DNA from: Rhodanobacter sp. 67-28
GTDB lineage: Bacteria; Pseudomonadota; Gammaproteobacteria; Xanthomonadales; Rhodanobacteraceae
DNA length: 64,000 nt
Direction of reading: 5' to 3'
NCBI GenBank assembly: GCA_001898415.1
Contig: MKTU01000029.1
Coordinates: forward strand, 1 to 64,000
Part shown: positions 41,960 through 50,737 of the stretch, piece after piece
Layout of the letters: every line of letters starts with the position of its first letter
How positions within the stretch are numbered: position 1 is the stretch's first letter
Made by a program: the position numbers and the translations under genes
The notes under the pieces: generated by a model
Told to the model about the DNA's origin: nothing
Seen by the model: only the letters and a program-made list of their open reading frames with translations
The model's database searches: none

Positions 41960-43900
41960 CTACGACGGCAGGTCGAAGAAGGCTTGCACGTCAGCCAGCT
42001 CGCGGGTGCGCGGCATCGGCGGGACACTGGCGAGGAACAGCTTGCCGTAGCCCTTGCCGGTGAGGCGCGGGTCGCACAGCACCAGCACGCCGCGGTCGTG
42101 CACGCTGCGGATCAGGCGGCCGGCGCCCTGCTTCAGCGCGATCACGGCGCTGGGCACCTGCCAGCCCATGAACGGATTGATGCCGGATTGTTCCAGCGCG
42201 GCGAGGCGCGCCATCAGCACCGGATCGTCGGGCGCGGCGAACGGCAGCTTGTCGATCACCACCACGCTGAGCGCCTCGCCGACCACGTCGACGCCTTCCC
42301 AGAAACTGGCCGCACCGAGCAGCACGCCGTGCCCGCTGGCGCGGAACTCCTCCAGCAGTCGCGGCCGCGGCGCGCTGCCCTGCACGAACAGCGGCCACGG
42401 CACCTTGTCCTGCAGCAGCTCGGCGGCGCGGCGCAGTGCGCGGTGCGAGGTGAACAGCAGGAAGGCACGGCCGTTGGAGGCCTGCAGCACCGGCAGCACC
42501 GCCTCGATCACCTGCTCGGTGTAGCCGCGTGCGTTCGGGTCGGGAAGGCCAGCGGGCAGGTAGCACAGCGCCTGGTGCGCGTAATCGAACGGGCTGTCCA
42601 GGCACAGTGTCTGCGGCTCGTCCAGGCCGAGCTGGCGCGCGAAGTGGTCGAAGTTGCCGGCCACCGACAGCGTGGCCGAGGTGTGGATCCACGCCGCCTG
42701 GGTGCGTTCGCGCAGGCCGCGCATCGGCGCGGCGAGATCCAGCGGCGTGGCGTACAGCGCGAAGCCGCGCGGGAAGGTTTCGTACCAGCGCACGTCCTGG
42801 TCGCCATGCGTTTCGATGATGCGCTCCAGTCGCCCGCCGAACAGCGCGGCGCGTTCGTGCAGGTTGGCGAAGCCACGCGAGCGCTCGGCCTGCGAGGCGA
42901 GCAGCTCGGCCAGCGTGGCCAGCAGTTCGCCCAGTTCGTGCAGCTCGGCGCGCACCTCGGCGCGATCCTCCAGCAGCGCGAAGGCGCCGCGCGCGGGCAG
43001 CGGCTCCAGCGCCAGGCGCAGCTTGCGCAGCGCGTTCTGCAATGCCTCGACCGGTTCCAGCAGCAGGCCGATCGCGCCGGTGATGCCGCTGCATTCGGTC
43101 AGCGCGTCCTGCGCCATGTCGGTGAGCTGCCGCGCGCTGATGCTCTGCGAGAAGAACTGGCCGGCCAGTTCGGGAATCTGGTGCGCCTCGTCGAGGATAA
43201 AGGCCGTCGCGCCCGGCAGGATCTCGCCGAAACCTTCCTGCTTCAGCGCGAGGTCGGCGAACAGCAGGTGATGGTTGACCACCACCACGTCCGCCTCCAT
43301 CGCCTCGCGGCGTGCCTTGAACACGTGGCAGTCGTCGTAGAACGGGCACTCGACGCCGAGGCAGTTTTCCGCGGTGGAGGTGACGCGTGGCCACAGCGGC
43401 GACTCCTCCGGCACCTCGGCCAGTTCCATGCGGTCGCCACGGCGGGTGCGCGCCGACCAGGCGCGGATCGCGGCCAGCTGCGCGGCCTGCGCCGGCGCCA
43501 GGCTGCCGCCATCGCGCACGGTCTGGTCGAGCCGGTACAGGCAGAGATAATTCGCGCGACCCTTCAGCAGCGCCGTCTTCAGGCGTGCGCCCAGCACCGA
43601 GCGCACCTTCGGCAGGTCACGGAAGTACAGCTGGTCCTGCAGCGACTTGGTGCCGGTGGAGATGATCACGCGCTCGCCCGACAGCAGTGCCGGCACCAGG
43701 TAGGCGTAGGTCTTGCCGGTGCCGGTGCCGGCCTCGGCAACCAGCGTGTCGCGCCCGGCGATGGCCTGCTGCACTGCCCGCGCCATCGCCTGCTGGGCCA
43801 GCCGCGGCGCGAAGTTCGGCAGCTCGCGGGCGAACGGGCCGTCGGCACCGAGCAAGGCGCCGACGTCGTCGTCGGACACGGTGTCGTCGGGAGCGATCAT
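41960..43900 (-). CDS. yoaA: ATP-dependent DNA helicase, YoaA/DinG family
   Basis: 646 residues. ATG 43900 starts the family-like MIAPDDTVSDDDVG. XPD-type superfamily 2 helicase: Walker A EAGTGTGKTYAYL, DEAH box ILDEAHQIPEL, and four Fe-S cluster cysteines (YLCLYR, then ENCLGVECPFYDDC). The C-terminal motifs include QGAGRLIRS. YoaA acts with the HolC subunit of polymerase III in repair of damaged or stalled forks; DinG is the alternative name. Length fits YoaA (about 640). Confidence 0.9.
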   Translation of the reverse strand: MIAPDDTVSDDDVGALLGADGPFARELPNFAPRLAQQAMARAVQQAIAGRDTLVAEAGTGTGKTYAYLVPALLSGERVIISTGTKSLQDQLYFRDLPKVRSVLGARLKTALLKGRANYLCLYRLDQTVRDGGSLAPAQAAQLAAIRAWSARTRRGDRMELAEVPEESPLWPRVTSTAENCLGVECPFYDDCHVFKARREAMEADVVVVNHHLLFADLALKQEGFGEILPGATAFILDEAHQIPELAGQFFSQSISARQLTDMAQDALTECSGITGAIGLLLEPVEALQNALRKLRLALEPLPARGAFALLEDRAEVRAELHELGELLATLAELLASQAERSRGFANLHERAALFGGRLERIIETHGDQDVRWYETFPRGFALYATPLDLAAPMRGLRERTQAAWIHTSATLSVAGNFDHFARQLGLDEPQTLCLDSPFDYAHQALCYLPAGLPDPNARGYTEQVIEAVLPVLQASNGRAFLLFTSHRALRRAAELLQDKVPWPLFVQGSAPRPRLLEEFRASGHGVLLGAASFWEGVDVVGEALSVVVIDKLPFAAPDDPVLMARLAALEQSGINPFMGWQVPSAVIALKQGAGRLIRSVHDRGVLVLCDPRLTGKGYGKLFLASVPPMPRTRELADVQAFFDLPS

Positions 43901-44009
43901 CCGCCGATTATGGCCGAGCGACCGCCGTCGACAAAGCGGCGCGGGAACCGCGACGGTGGCCGGCGCATCCACTGGCATGCCACCCGCCCGCCACTCCAAG
44001 GAGGCAGCC

Positions 44010-44558
44010 GTGAGACTGTTCGCACCCGAAACCGCACCCGTACTCGACCTGGTCGACATCCACGGCCAGGCCATCGCGACCAGCCAACCCGGTCGGCTTA
44101 CCCTGCTCTCGTTTTTCCGTGATGCGGCCTGCCCGTTCTGCAATTTCCGCATCTACGAGCTGACCCAGCGGCACCAGGAATTGTCCGAGCGCGGGCTGGA
44201 CGTGGTGGCAGTGTTCAGCGCCTCGCAAGCCGAGGTGCTGCGCTTCGCCGGCCACCGCCCGCGGCCGTTTCCGCTGGCGGCCGATCCCACCTCGCGTGCG
44301 CACGAGGTCTACGGCATCGAGCGTTCGCTGTGGCGCAAGTTCAAGGCGATCGTGACGCGGGTGCCGACCCTGATCCGCGGCCTGCGCCTGGTCGGTTTCG
44401 CCGGCCTCAACACCGGCAACCTGATGCCGGCGGATTTCCTGATCGACGGCCGCGGCCGCATCGTGGAGGCCTACTACGGCCGCGACGCCGGCGACCGGAT
44501 TCCGCTGCAGCGGGTCGAAAGCCTGCTGCGGCAGGATCGCAGCCGCCGCGCGGCGTAG
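44010..44558 (+). CDS. Peroxiredoxin-like AhpC/TSA-family protein
   Basis: 182 residues. The start is GTG 44010, with AAGGAGG at the right distance; no ATG fits. Thioredoxin fold with CPFC in RDAACPFCNFRIYEL, where two Cys replace the single peroxidatic Cys of most peroxiredoxins. It resembles the redoxin-domain proteins often annotated as peroxiredoxin-like. Probably a thiol reductase or peroxidase. It is divergent from yoaA and precedes a MAPEG gene. Confidence 0.82.
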   Translation: MRLFAPETAPVLDLVDIHGQAIATSQPGRLTLLSFFRDAACPFCNFRIYELTQRHQELSERGLDVVAVFSASQAEVLRFAGHRPRPFPLAADPTSRAHEVYGIERSLWRKFKAIVTRVPTLIRGLRLVGFAGLNTGNLMPADFLIDGRGRIVEAYYGRDAGDRIPLQRVESLLRQDRSRRAA

Positions 44559-44626
44559 CCCGGGGCCACTGGCGAGAAGCCGCGGCTGGATTCACCATGC
44601 GCCCACCATCGCCGGAGGAGTGCGTC

Positions 44627-45016
44627 GTGACGACCGAACTTTGCATGCTGCTGTGGAGTGTGGTGCTGGGGCTGGTGCAGATCGCCCTGGCGGCGAGCTG
44701 TTCGATCGGCCAGCGCGGGCTCGGCTGGATCGCCAGCGCGCGCGACGAGGTGAAGCCGCCGCTGACCGGCGTCGGCGGACGACTCGATCGTGCCCGCGCG
44801 AACTTCCTGGAAACCTTTCCGCTGTTCGCCGCCGCGGTGCTGGCCGCGCAGGTGATGCAGCAGCACGACCCGCTCACCGTGCTCGGTGCGCAACTTTATT
44901 TCTGGGCACGCGTGCTCTACGTGCCGGTGTATGCCGCCGGCATCCCCTACCTGCGCACGCTGGTCTGGGCGGTGAGCCTCGCCGGCATCGTGTTGTTGCT
45001 GGTGGCGCTGCTCTGA
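44627..45016 (+). CDS. MAPEG family membrane protein
   Basis: 129 residues from GTG 44627, which has GGAGGAG upstream; ATG 44597 is a weaker alternative. Four membrane helices. The MAPEG signature is visible: GRLDRARANFLETFPLFAA, then YFWARVLYVPVYAAGIPYLRT. Eukaryotic members are glutathione-dependent membrane enzymes; bacterial ones of this short type are mostly uncharacterised. It lies 68 bases after the peroxiredoxin-like gene on the same strand, so a shared thiol role is possible. Confidence 0.85.
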   Translation: MTTELCMLLWSVVLGLVQIALAASCSIGQRGLGWIASARDEVKPPLTGVGGRLDRARANFLETFPLFAAAVLAAQVMQQHDPLTVLGAQLYFWARVLYVPVYAAGIPYLRTLVWAVSLAGIVLLLVALL

Positions 45017-45037
45017 GCGGCCGGGGCCCCGCCGCTC
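45015..45037. terminator. Possible bidirectional terminator hairpin
   Basis: A near-perfect GC palindrome (arms GAGCGGC and GCCGCTC) spans the gap between the convergent MAPEG and TPR-lipoprotein genes, overlapping both stop codons. There is no T tract on either side, so termination would rely on the hairpin alone. Confidence 0.4.
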
Positions 45038-45566
45038 AATACCGGGGCACACCCGCCTTGCGGCACTGCTGCACCCACTTGCGCGCGGTCGACGCGCCGA
45101 CCGTGTCGTTCGCCTGCAAGCGGGTCTCGACGATGGTCTGCCAGTTGCGCGCGCACAGCGGACCAAGGCGCGGGCCCAGCGTCCACGACTTGTGCGCCAG
45201 CTTTTCGGCGCGCACGAAATTCTTCAGCCGGATCGCGATCTCGGCGCGCTCCTGCAGGAGGTCGGGCGCATCGGGGCTGATCTGCAGCGCCTTGTCCAGC
45301 GTGGCGGCGGCGGCAGTGTAGTTGCCGCTGCGTTCGTCCTGTTCCGCCTGGACCATCAGCGCATCCACGGCCGGGTCGCGCAGCGGCTTCACGTCGATGA
45401 CCGAATCGTCGTGCGCGCCGGCGGCACGGATCGCCGCCACCGCGTCATGCTCCGGCGCGGCCGCCGGCGCTGTTGCCGGCGCGGAACGAAACAAGCTGCA
45501 GCCCGCCAGGGTGGCAAGCAGCGCCGACAGCAGCAGCGGTGCGAGGCGTCGGGAAGTCATGGGCAT
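45036..45566 (-). CDS. TPR-containing lipoprotein downstream of PBP1b
   Basis: 176 residues. Lipoprotein signal with lipobox LAGC (Cys23). A tetratricopeptide-like helical region follows (SGNYTAAAATLDKALQISPD, then DLLQERAEIAIRLKNFVRAE). ATG 45566 lies two bases after the PBP1b stop, so the genes are coupled. Position and type suggest an outer-membrane partner of PBP1b, comparable in role to LpoB or CpoB, but this is inferred from context only. Confidence 0.8.
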   Translation of the reverse strand: MPMTSRRLAPLLLSALLATLAGCSLFRSAPATAPAAAPEHDAVAAIRAAGAHDDSVIDVKPLRDPAVDALMVQAEQDERSGNYTAAAATLDKALQISPDAPDLLQERAEIAIRLKNFVRAEKLAHKSWTLGPRLGPLCARNWQTIVETRLQANDTVGASTARKWVQQCRKAGVPRY

Positions 45567-45568
45567 GG

Positions 45569-47878
45569 TCACGGCGTGGTGGTCGAGGGAGCGGGGGTGG
45601 CGGTGTCGCCGCCGAACAGGCTTTGCCAGAAGCAGCCCTCGGCATCGGCCGGCAGGCTGCCGGCGACCACCGGCACCTGCTGCGCGCCCTGGCATTGCGG
45701 CTCGGTGCGGCGGCCATCGGCGGGGTTGATCCAGGCCATTTCCAGGCCCGGTCCCGGTGCGGCGGACAACGGCGTGGTGGGCAGCTTGGCGAACAGGTCG
45801 CGCCAGGCGCGCAAGCCGCCGCTGGCGCCGAACAGCGTGGTCGGCTTGTTGTCGTCGCGGCCCATCCAGAACACTGCCAGGTGGTCGCCGGTGAAGCCGG
45901 CGAACCAGCTGTCGCGCATGTCGTTGCTGGTGCCGGTCTTGCCGGCGGCGTGCAGCGAGGCCAGCGCGGAGTTGCCGATCGCGCTGGCGGTGCCGTACTC
46001 AGCCACCTGCTGCATTGCCCAGGTGGTCAGCCGCACCGCCTCCTGGTATTCGCCGGGACCGGGCTGCACCTGGTAGCGCTTGATCGTGCGGCCGCTGCCG
46101 TCGAGCACGCCGCGCACCGCCAGCAGCGGCAAGGCGTGACCATCCGCCGCCAGATACTGATAGAGCTGCGCCACCTGCAGCGGAGACAGGTCCAGCGCGC
46201 CGATCAGCAGCGAGGGGCTGGGATTGACGTCGGTGAGCCCGAACGATTCGAGGAACGCACGGATACGCGGCAAGCCCACCGCCATGCCGAGATGGATCGT
46301 GGCGAGGTTCCACGAATGCGCCAGCGCATCGACCATGATCAGCGGGTCATGGCTGCGGTGGTCGTCGTTCTGCGGCGTCCACATGCTGCCGTTGGGCTGG
46401 CGCATGCTGATCGGGCTGTCGTCCATCATGCTGGCCAGGTTCCAGCGCTCGGGCTGGGTCAGCGCGACCAGGTAGACGAACGGCTTGATCGTGGAGCCGA
46501 TCTGCCGGCGGATGTCCAGCGCGCGGTTGAAACCCGGCTCGCCCGGATTGCGGTTGCCGACCACGGCAAGCACGCTGCCGGTGTGCGCATCGGTCACCAC
46601 CGCCGCCGCCTGCACGCCGTCGCCGCGCTTGCCCAGGCCCTTGAGCGAACTGGTGATCGCCTGCTCGGTGTACAGCTGCGCGGCCGGGTCCAGCGTGGTG
46701 AAGATCGACAGGTTGCCTTCGCGCAACGCCTTCTCGTCGAAGTCGGTGGTGATCTGCTTGCGCACCAGATCCATGAACGCGGGGAAGCGGTTGTGCGGCA
46801 GCTGGCCGTTCTTGATCACGTCCAGCGGCGCAGCCTGGCCCGCATTGAGCTGCGCGGCGCTGATCAGGCCGGTGTCGAAGAACTCCTGCAGCACCAGGTT
46901 GCGCCGCGCCAGGGCGCGCTTGGGTGCGCGGCGCGGGTCGTAGTAGCTCGGCCCCTTCACCAGGCCGACCAGCAAGGCGATCTCCTGCGGCCGCAGCTCC
47001 TGCAGCCGGCGCCCGAAATAGAACTCCGACGCGGCGCCGAAACCGTGCACCGCCTGCGCCCCCTGCTGGCCCAGGAACACGTCGTTGACGTAGGCCTCCA
47101 GGATGCGCCCCTTGCTGTAGTGCGCCTCCAGCAGCAGCGACATCAGCGCCTCGTTGATCTTGCGCGTCAAGGTCTGGTCGCGGCTCAGGAACAGGTTGCG
47201 CACCAGCTGCTGGGTCAGCGTGGAACCGCCCTGCACGGTGTGGCCGGCACGCAGGTTGGCCAGCGCCGCGCGCGCGATCGCGCCGAAGTCGATGCCGATG
47301 TTGTTCTTGAAATTGCGGTCCTCGACCGACTGCAGGCCCTTGACCAGCAGCGGCGGCACGTCGCGCAACTGCACGAAGCGTCGCTCCTCCTGGCTGGCGC
47401 CGTACAGCGTGGCGATGCGCGCCGGGTCGAGATGGGTCTGCTTGATCGGCTGCTTGTCCGCCGCGGTGTGCACCGAGGCCACCTCGCCGCCGCCCAGGGT
47501 CACCACGATGCGCTTGGGCAACTCGCCGCCGTCGGGGCCGGCGTAGCCACGCGAGGAGATCGTGTAGCGGCTGCCCTGCTTCATCCAGCTGCCGGGCACC
47601 TGGCCCTTGCCGTCGTGGCTGTAGCCGGCGAAGGTCAGTTCCAGTTCCAGCGCGGCGCTGGTCATCGGCTCGCCGGCCTGCAGCGGCAGCGGCCGCGCAT
47701 ACACCCGCGTGGGCACCGCGAACACCAGGTCGTTGAAACGATCCTGCACGCGCTTATTGAGCACCAGCACGTACGGCAACACGAAACCGACCAGCAGGCC
47801 CAGGCCGATCCAGCACGGAATGCGCAGCCACGGCCAGCTGCGGTGGGCGAGGGAACGGGTACGGTCGAGGAAGCTCAA
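45569..47878 (-). CDS. mrcB: Penicillin-binding protein 1B, bifunctional transglycosylase/transpeptidase
   Basis: About 769 residues if started at TTG 47878. An earlier ATG at 48016 would run through a dispersed palindrome and is judged less likely. One membrane helix (CWIGLGLLVGFVLPYVLVL), a UvrB-like domain 2, a glycosyltransferase domain with VEDRNFKNNIGID and GGSTLTQQLVRNLFLSRDQT, and a transpeptidase with the Ser nucleophile in GSTIKPF, SWN and KTGTSND. It polymerises and cross-links peptidoglycan in the periplasm. It is followed by a coupled TPR lipoprotein. Confidence 0.93.
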   Translation of the reverse strand: MSFLDRTRSLAHRSWPWLRIPCWIGLGLLVGFVLPYVLVLNKRVQDRFNDLVFAVPTRVYARPLPLQAGEPMTSAALELELTFAGYSHDGKGQVPGSWMKQGSRYTISSRGYAGPDGGELPKRIVVTLGGGEVASVHTAADKQPIKQTHLDPARIATLYGASQEERRFVQLRDVPPLLVKGLQSVEDRNFKNNIGIDFGAIARAALANLRAGHTVQGGSTLTQQLVRNLFLSRDQTLTRKINEALMSLLLEAHYSKGRILEAYVNDVFLGQQGAQAVHGFGAASEFYFGRRLQELRPQEIALLVGLVKGPSYYDPRRAPKRALARRNLVLQEFFDTGLISAAQLNAGQAAPLDVIKNGQLPHNRFPAFMDLVRKQITTDFDEKALREGNLSIFTTLDPAAQLYTEQAITSSLKGLGKRGDGVQAAAVVTDAHTGSVLAVVGNRNPGEPGFNRALDIRRQIGSTIKPFVYLVALTQPERWNLASMMDDSPISMRQPNGSMWTPQNDDHRSHDPLIMVDALAHSWNLATIHLGMAVGLPRIRAFLESFGLTDVNPSPSLLIGALDLSPLQVAQLYQYLAADGHALPLLAVRGVLDGSGRTIKRYQVQPGPGEYQEAVRLTTWAMQQVAEYGTASAIGNSALASLHAAGKTGTSNDMRDSWFAGFTGDHLAVFWMGRDDNKPTTLFGASGGLRAWRDLFAKLPTTPLSAAPGPGLEMAWINPADGRRTEPQCQGAQQVPVVAGSLPADAEGCFWQSLFGGDTATPAPSTTTP

Positions 47879-47983
47879 GGGCGGCGGAATCCGGCGATCA
47901 GGTTTCCCGATGATAGGGCGTGCATCCCGGCGCGCCCATGAACGCCGCGGCGGTTTTGCGGGCAATTCCCGGGCATGTGGATG

Positions 47984-48054
47984 GTAGGGCGGGCACTGCC
48001 CGCCGGTTTTGGGCATGCCTTGGCGTTCCGGGCGGCGGGCCATGCCCGCCCTAC
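47984..48054. repeat. Dispersed GGGCGGGC-type inverted repeat
   Basis: Outer arms GTAGGGCGGGCA (47984-47995) and TGCCCGCCCTAC (48043-48054) enclose further palindromes. It covers the last codons of the epimerase-like gene and the region where a long PBP1b start would lie. A related palindrome is at about 40691. It is a host-type intergenic repeat that has grown into a coding end. Confidence 0.75.
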
Positions 48055-48890
48055 GCCGGTGGCTGCCACGTCCCCGCATCCGGCCGAAACGGCCGCGGGT
48101 GAATGCCCAGCAAGCGCTGCAACTCGCCGTTGTCGGCGACCAGATCGCGGTCCAGCCGGCTCAGCGGGCCACGCAGCGGCGGGCACGTGCGAGCAAGCAG
48201 CCGCAACAACCAGGCGGGCAGCGGCACTGTCACGGTGGCGCGCGGCAGGCTGTCGCGCACGCGCGCGAACATCTGCGGATACGGCAGCCGTTCGCCGCCG
48301 CCGATCGGCACGATGCGTCCCGCCGAGGCGGGACAATCCAGCGCGGCCAGCACTGCCTGCGCGACGTCGTCGGCATGCACCGGCTGGCGCAGGCCACGCG
48401 CGGCCGGGATCGGAAACAACCGCGTGCGCAGCGCACGGCGCGCGATCGGGGTGAGGCTGCGATCGAGCCCGGCGCCATACACCAGGGTCGGCCGCAGCAC
48501 GGTCCACGCGCAGCCGTGGCGGGCGCAGGCGGTGGCCAGCGCAGCCTCGCCCTCGCGCAGCTGGCGCGCGATCGCGCGCTCGGCCGGCACCACCGAATCC
48601 CGCTTGCTTTCGGCGCTCATCGAACTGGTGACCACCACCCTCGGCGCGCCGACCAGGCTGGCATGGGCCAGCCATTCGGCCAGCGCCAGCAAGGGACCGA
48701 AACTGATGATTGCCGACAGTTCGGGCAACGTCGGCATGTCGTGCGGCAGGGTTCCGCGCAGCCACTGCACCCCGTCGCGCGCGGGCCGCGGATGCCGGCT
48801 CAGCGCCAGCACCGGCTCACCGGTGGCGCGCAGGTGCGGCAGGAGGAAGTGGCCGATCTGGCTGCTGCCGCCGACGACCAGCACCGTCAT
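48051..48890 (-). CDS. NAD(P)-binding epimerase/reductase-like protein
   Basis: 279 residues. Rossmann start TVLVVGGSSQIGHFLLPHL, then VVVTSSMSAESK and a YGAG/LRPTLVYGAG pattern of extended SDRs (NAD-dependent epimerase/dehydratase group). The usual YxxxK is degenerate, so it may bind nucleotide without classical catalysis. It starts seven bases after the TPR membrane gene stop, so the two are coupled. Substrate unknown. Confidence 0.8.
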   Translation of the reverse strand: MTVLVVGGSSQIGHFLLPHLRATGEPVLALSRHPRPARDGVQWLRGTLPHDMPTLPELSAIISFGPLLALAEWLAHASLVGAPRVVVTSSMSAESKRDSVVPAERAIARQLREGEAALATACARHGCAWTVLRPTLVYGAGLDRSLTPIARRALRTRLFPIPAARGLRQPVHADDVAQAVLAALDCPASAGRIVPIGGGERLPYPQMFARVRDSLPRATVTVPLPAWLLRLLARTCPPLRGPLSRLDRDLVADNGELQRLLGIHPRPFRPDAGTWQPPA

Positions 48891-48897
48891 GCCGGCC

Positions 48898-50604
48898 TCA
48901 CGGATTGCCCTGCAGTCGCGCGGCGAGCTCGGTCACGCGCGGATGGTTGGGCGCCAGCTTGCGCGCGCGCGCAAGCGACTGGCCGGCGCCGATGCGGTCG
49001 CCGCCATCGAGCTGCTGCTGGGCCCGATCGACCCAGGCGCTGGCCAGCTGGTTGCTCAGCCCCAGCTGTGCCGGATCGCCCGGCGCCAATTCGCCCAGGT
49101 TGGCCAGCATGTCGCCGGCCTGCTTCAGCTGGCCGGCCGCGAGGGCCTGCTTGAACAACTGTTCGACCCGGCCCGGCAAGGCCTGCAGGCCCTGCCGCGC
49201 AAGCACGTCGTTGCCGTCGATCGCCAGCGCGCTGCGGTACAGGTCGTACGCGCTGTCGCCGGGCGGCATCATGATGTTGCCGCTGGCGGTGGCCTGCTGC
49301 GCGCGCTGCACCAGTTGGGCCACGGCTGCGCTTTGCTGCGGCGACAACGCGGCGGCGACCACCGGGGCCTCGTCGGCCGCGTGCACCGTCTCGGCGGGTT
49401 CGTCCGCGGGTGGCTTGCTCGCCGGCGGCTTGCTCTGCAGCCGCGCGCGGGCGGCGGCCAGATCGGCCGACTTCGGCGCCAGCGCATTCGCCTGGCCGAG
49501 CAGTTTGGCCGCCTGCGCGCGATCGCCGTCATCCATCGCCGCATTCGCCTGCACGGTCAGCGCCTGCGCCACGTCGCCCAGCCCGGCCTTGGCCTCCTCG
49601 CTGTCCGGATCAAGCGCCAACGCAGCCCTGAAGTGCGCCAGCGCGGTGTCGTCGCCGGAGCCGGCGATGCGGCCGTCGCGCAAGGCCTCACGGCCCTGGG
49701 CAATGGCATCCTTTACCGCGCCATCCTGTTGCTGGCGCCGCTGCGCCTGCAGCGCGCGCAGCGCCGGCAGCGAGCCGTTGTTCGGCCGCAGCGCGGCGAT
49801 CTGCAGCACCAGCGGATCGGCCTTGGCCAGGTCGCCCGCCTCCAGCGCGTCGTGTGCCTGCACCGCCAGCGCGTTGGCGACTTGGTCCAGCCCGTGCGCG
49901 GCCACTGCGTTGTCCGGGTCGGTGCGCAACACGCGCTGGTAGAGCGCGCCGGCGCCGTCGGCACCATCCAGCTTGCCCTGCGCCAATGCCTGCTTGGCCT
50001 GGTCGACCAGGTCGCCGGTGTGCATCTGGCCCGCCTGCGCCTGGCGGATGAGCATGTCGAGGCGATCCACGTCGCGCCCGCCACCGAGCAGTTCGCGGGC
50101 GACCGTGGCGCGCTGGGTGGCCTCATCCAGCCGGCCTGCCTGCAGCGCCGCATCGGCTTGCGACAACTCGGCCTGGCCAACCTGGCGCAGGCCGTCGCGG
50201 GCGCGATCGTTGTCCGGCTCGCTGGCCGCCACCTGCTGGAACAGTTCGCGCGCGCTGGTGCCGTCCTCGCCATCCAGGTGGCCCGCGTCCAGCGCCTGCT
50301 GCGCCTGCGCCAGCACGCTGTTGAGGTCGGTGCGCGGCAACATGCCGCGCAGCCGGTTCTGGCTGAGCCAGAGCGCCGCGCCGAGCGCGACGACCAGCAG
50401 GATCAAGATCGGCAGCAGCCAGCCGCGACGCCCGCGCGATGCCGCGGTGCGAATCCCGCGGGCACGACGCCTTTCCACGGTGACCCGCGGCAGGCCATCG
50501 GCAGCGGACGCGCGCGGCTTGCCCTCCACCTGATCGAGGTCGCCCAGGGTGGGCTCGCTGCGGTTCGGTGGCCGGGCATCATGCGGGTTGCGGCGGCTGC
50601 TCAT
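48898..50604 (-). CDS. Membrane-anchored TPR-repeat protein
   Basis: 568 residues. A basic N-terminal cytosolic tail of about 60 residues, one membrane helix (WLLPILILLVVALGAALWL) and then a long series of degenerate TPR-like helical pairs (ELFQQVAASEPDNDRARDGL, LYQRVLRTDPDNAVAAHGL, HFRAALALDPDSEEAKAGL). A Pro/Lys/Ala linker breaks the array near 400. It is probably a scaffold at the envelope. It sits upstream of the epimerase-like gene and PBP1b, so an envelope role is plausible but not proven. Confidence 0.82.
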   Translation of the reverse strand: MSSRRNPHDARPPNRSEPTLGDLDQVEGKPRASAADGLPRVTVERRRARGIRTAASRGRRGWLLPILILLVVALGAALWLSQNRLRGMLPRTDLNSVLAQAQQALDAGHLDGEDGTSARELFQQVAASEPDNDRARDGLRQVGQAELSQADAALQAGRLDEATQRATVARELLGGGRDVDRLDMLIRQAQAGQMHTGDLVDQAKQALAQGKLDGADGAGALYQRVLRTDPDNAVAAHGLDQVANALAVQAHDALEAGDLAKADPLVLQIAALRPNNGSLPALRALQAQRRQQQDGAVKDAIAQGREALRDGRIAGSGDDTALAHFRAALALDPDSEEAKAGLGDVAQALTVQANAAMDDGDRAQAAKLLGQANALAPKSADLAAARARLQSKPPASKPPADEPAETVHAADEAPVVAAALSPQQSAAVAQLVQRAQQATASGNIMMPPGDSAYDLYRSALAIDGNDVLARQGLQALPGRVEQLFKQALAAGQLKQAGDMLANLGELAPGDPAQLGLSNQLASAWVDRAQQQLDGGDRIGAGQSLARARKLAPNHPRVTELAARLQGNP

Positions 50605-50737
50605 GATTCATGGCACTGGCGATAAGCGGTCGCAGCTTAACATCGCGCGACCGGACGGCCCGGCCTGCGCGATACCGGCGTTCAGCGTCCAGCGCTGCTG
50701 GCGAGGGCGGCGCGGCGCCCGGCACCCCGGCGCCACG

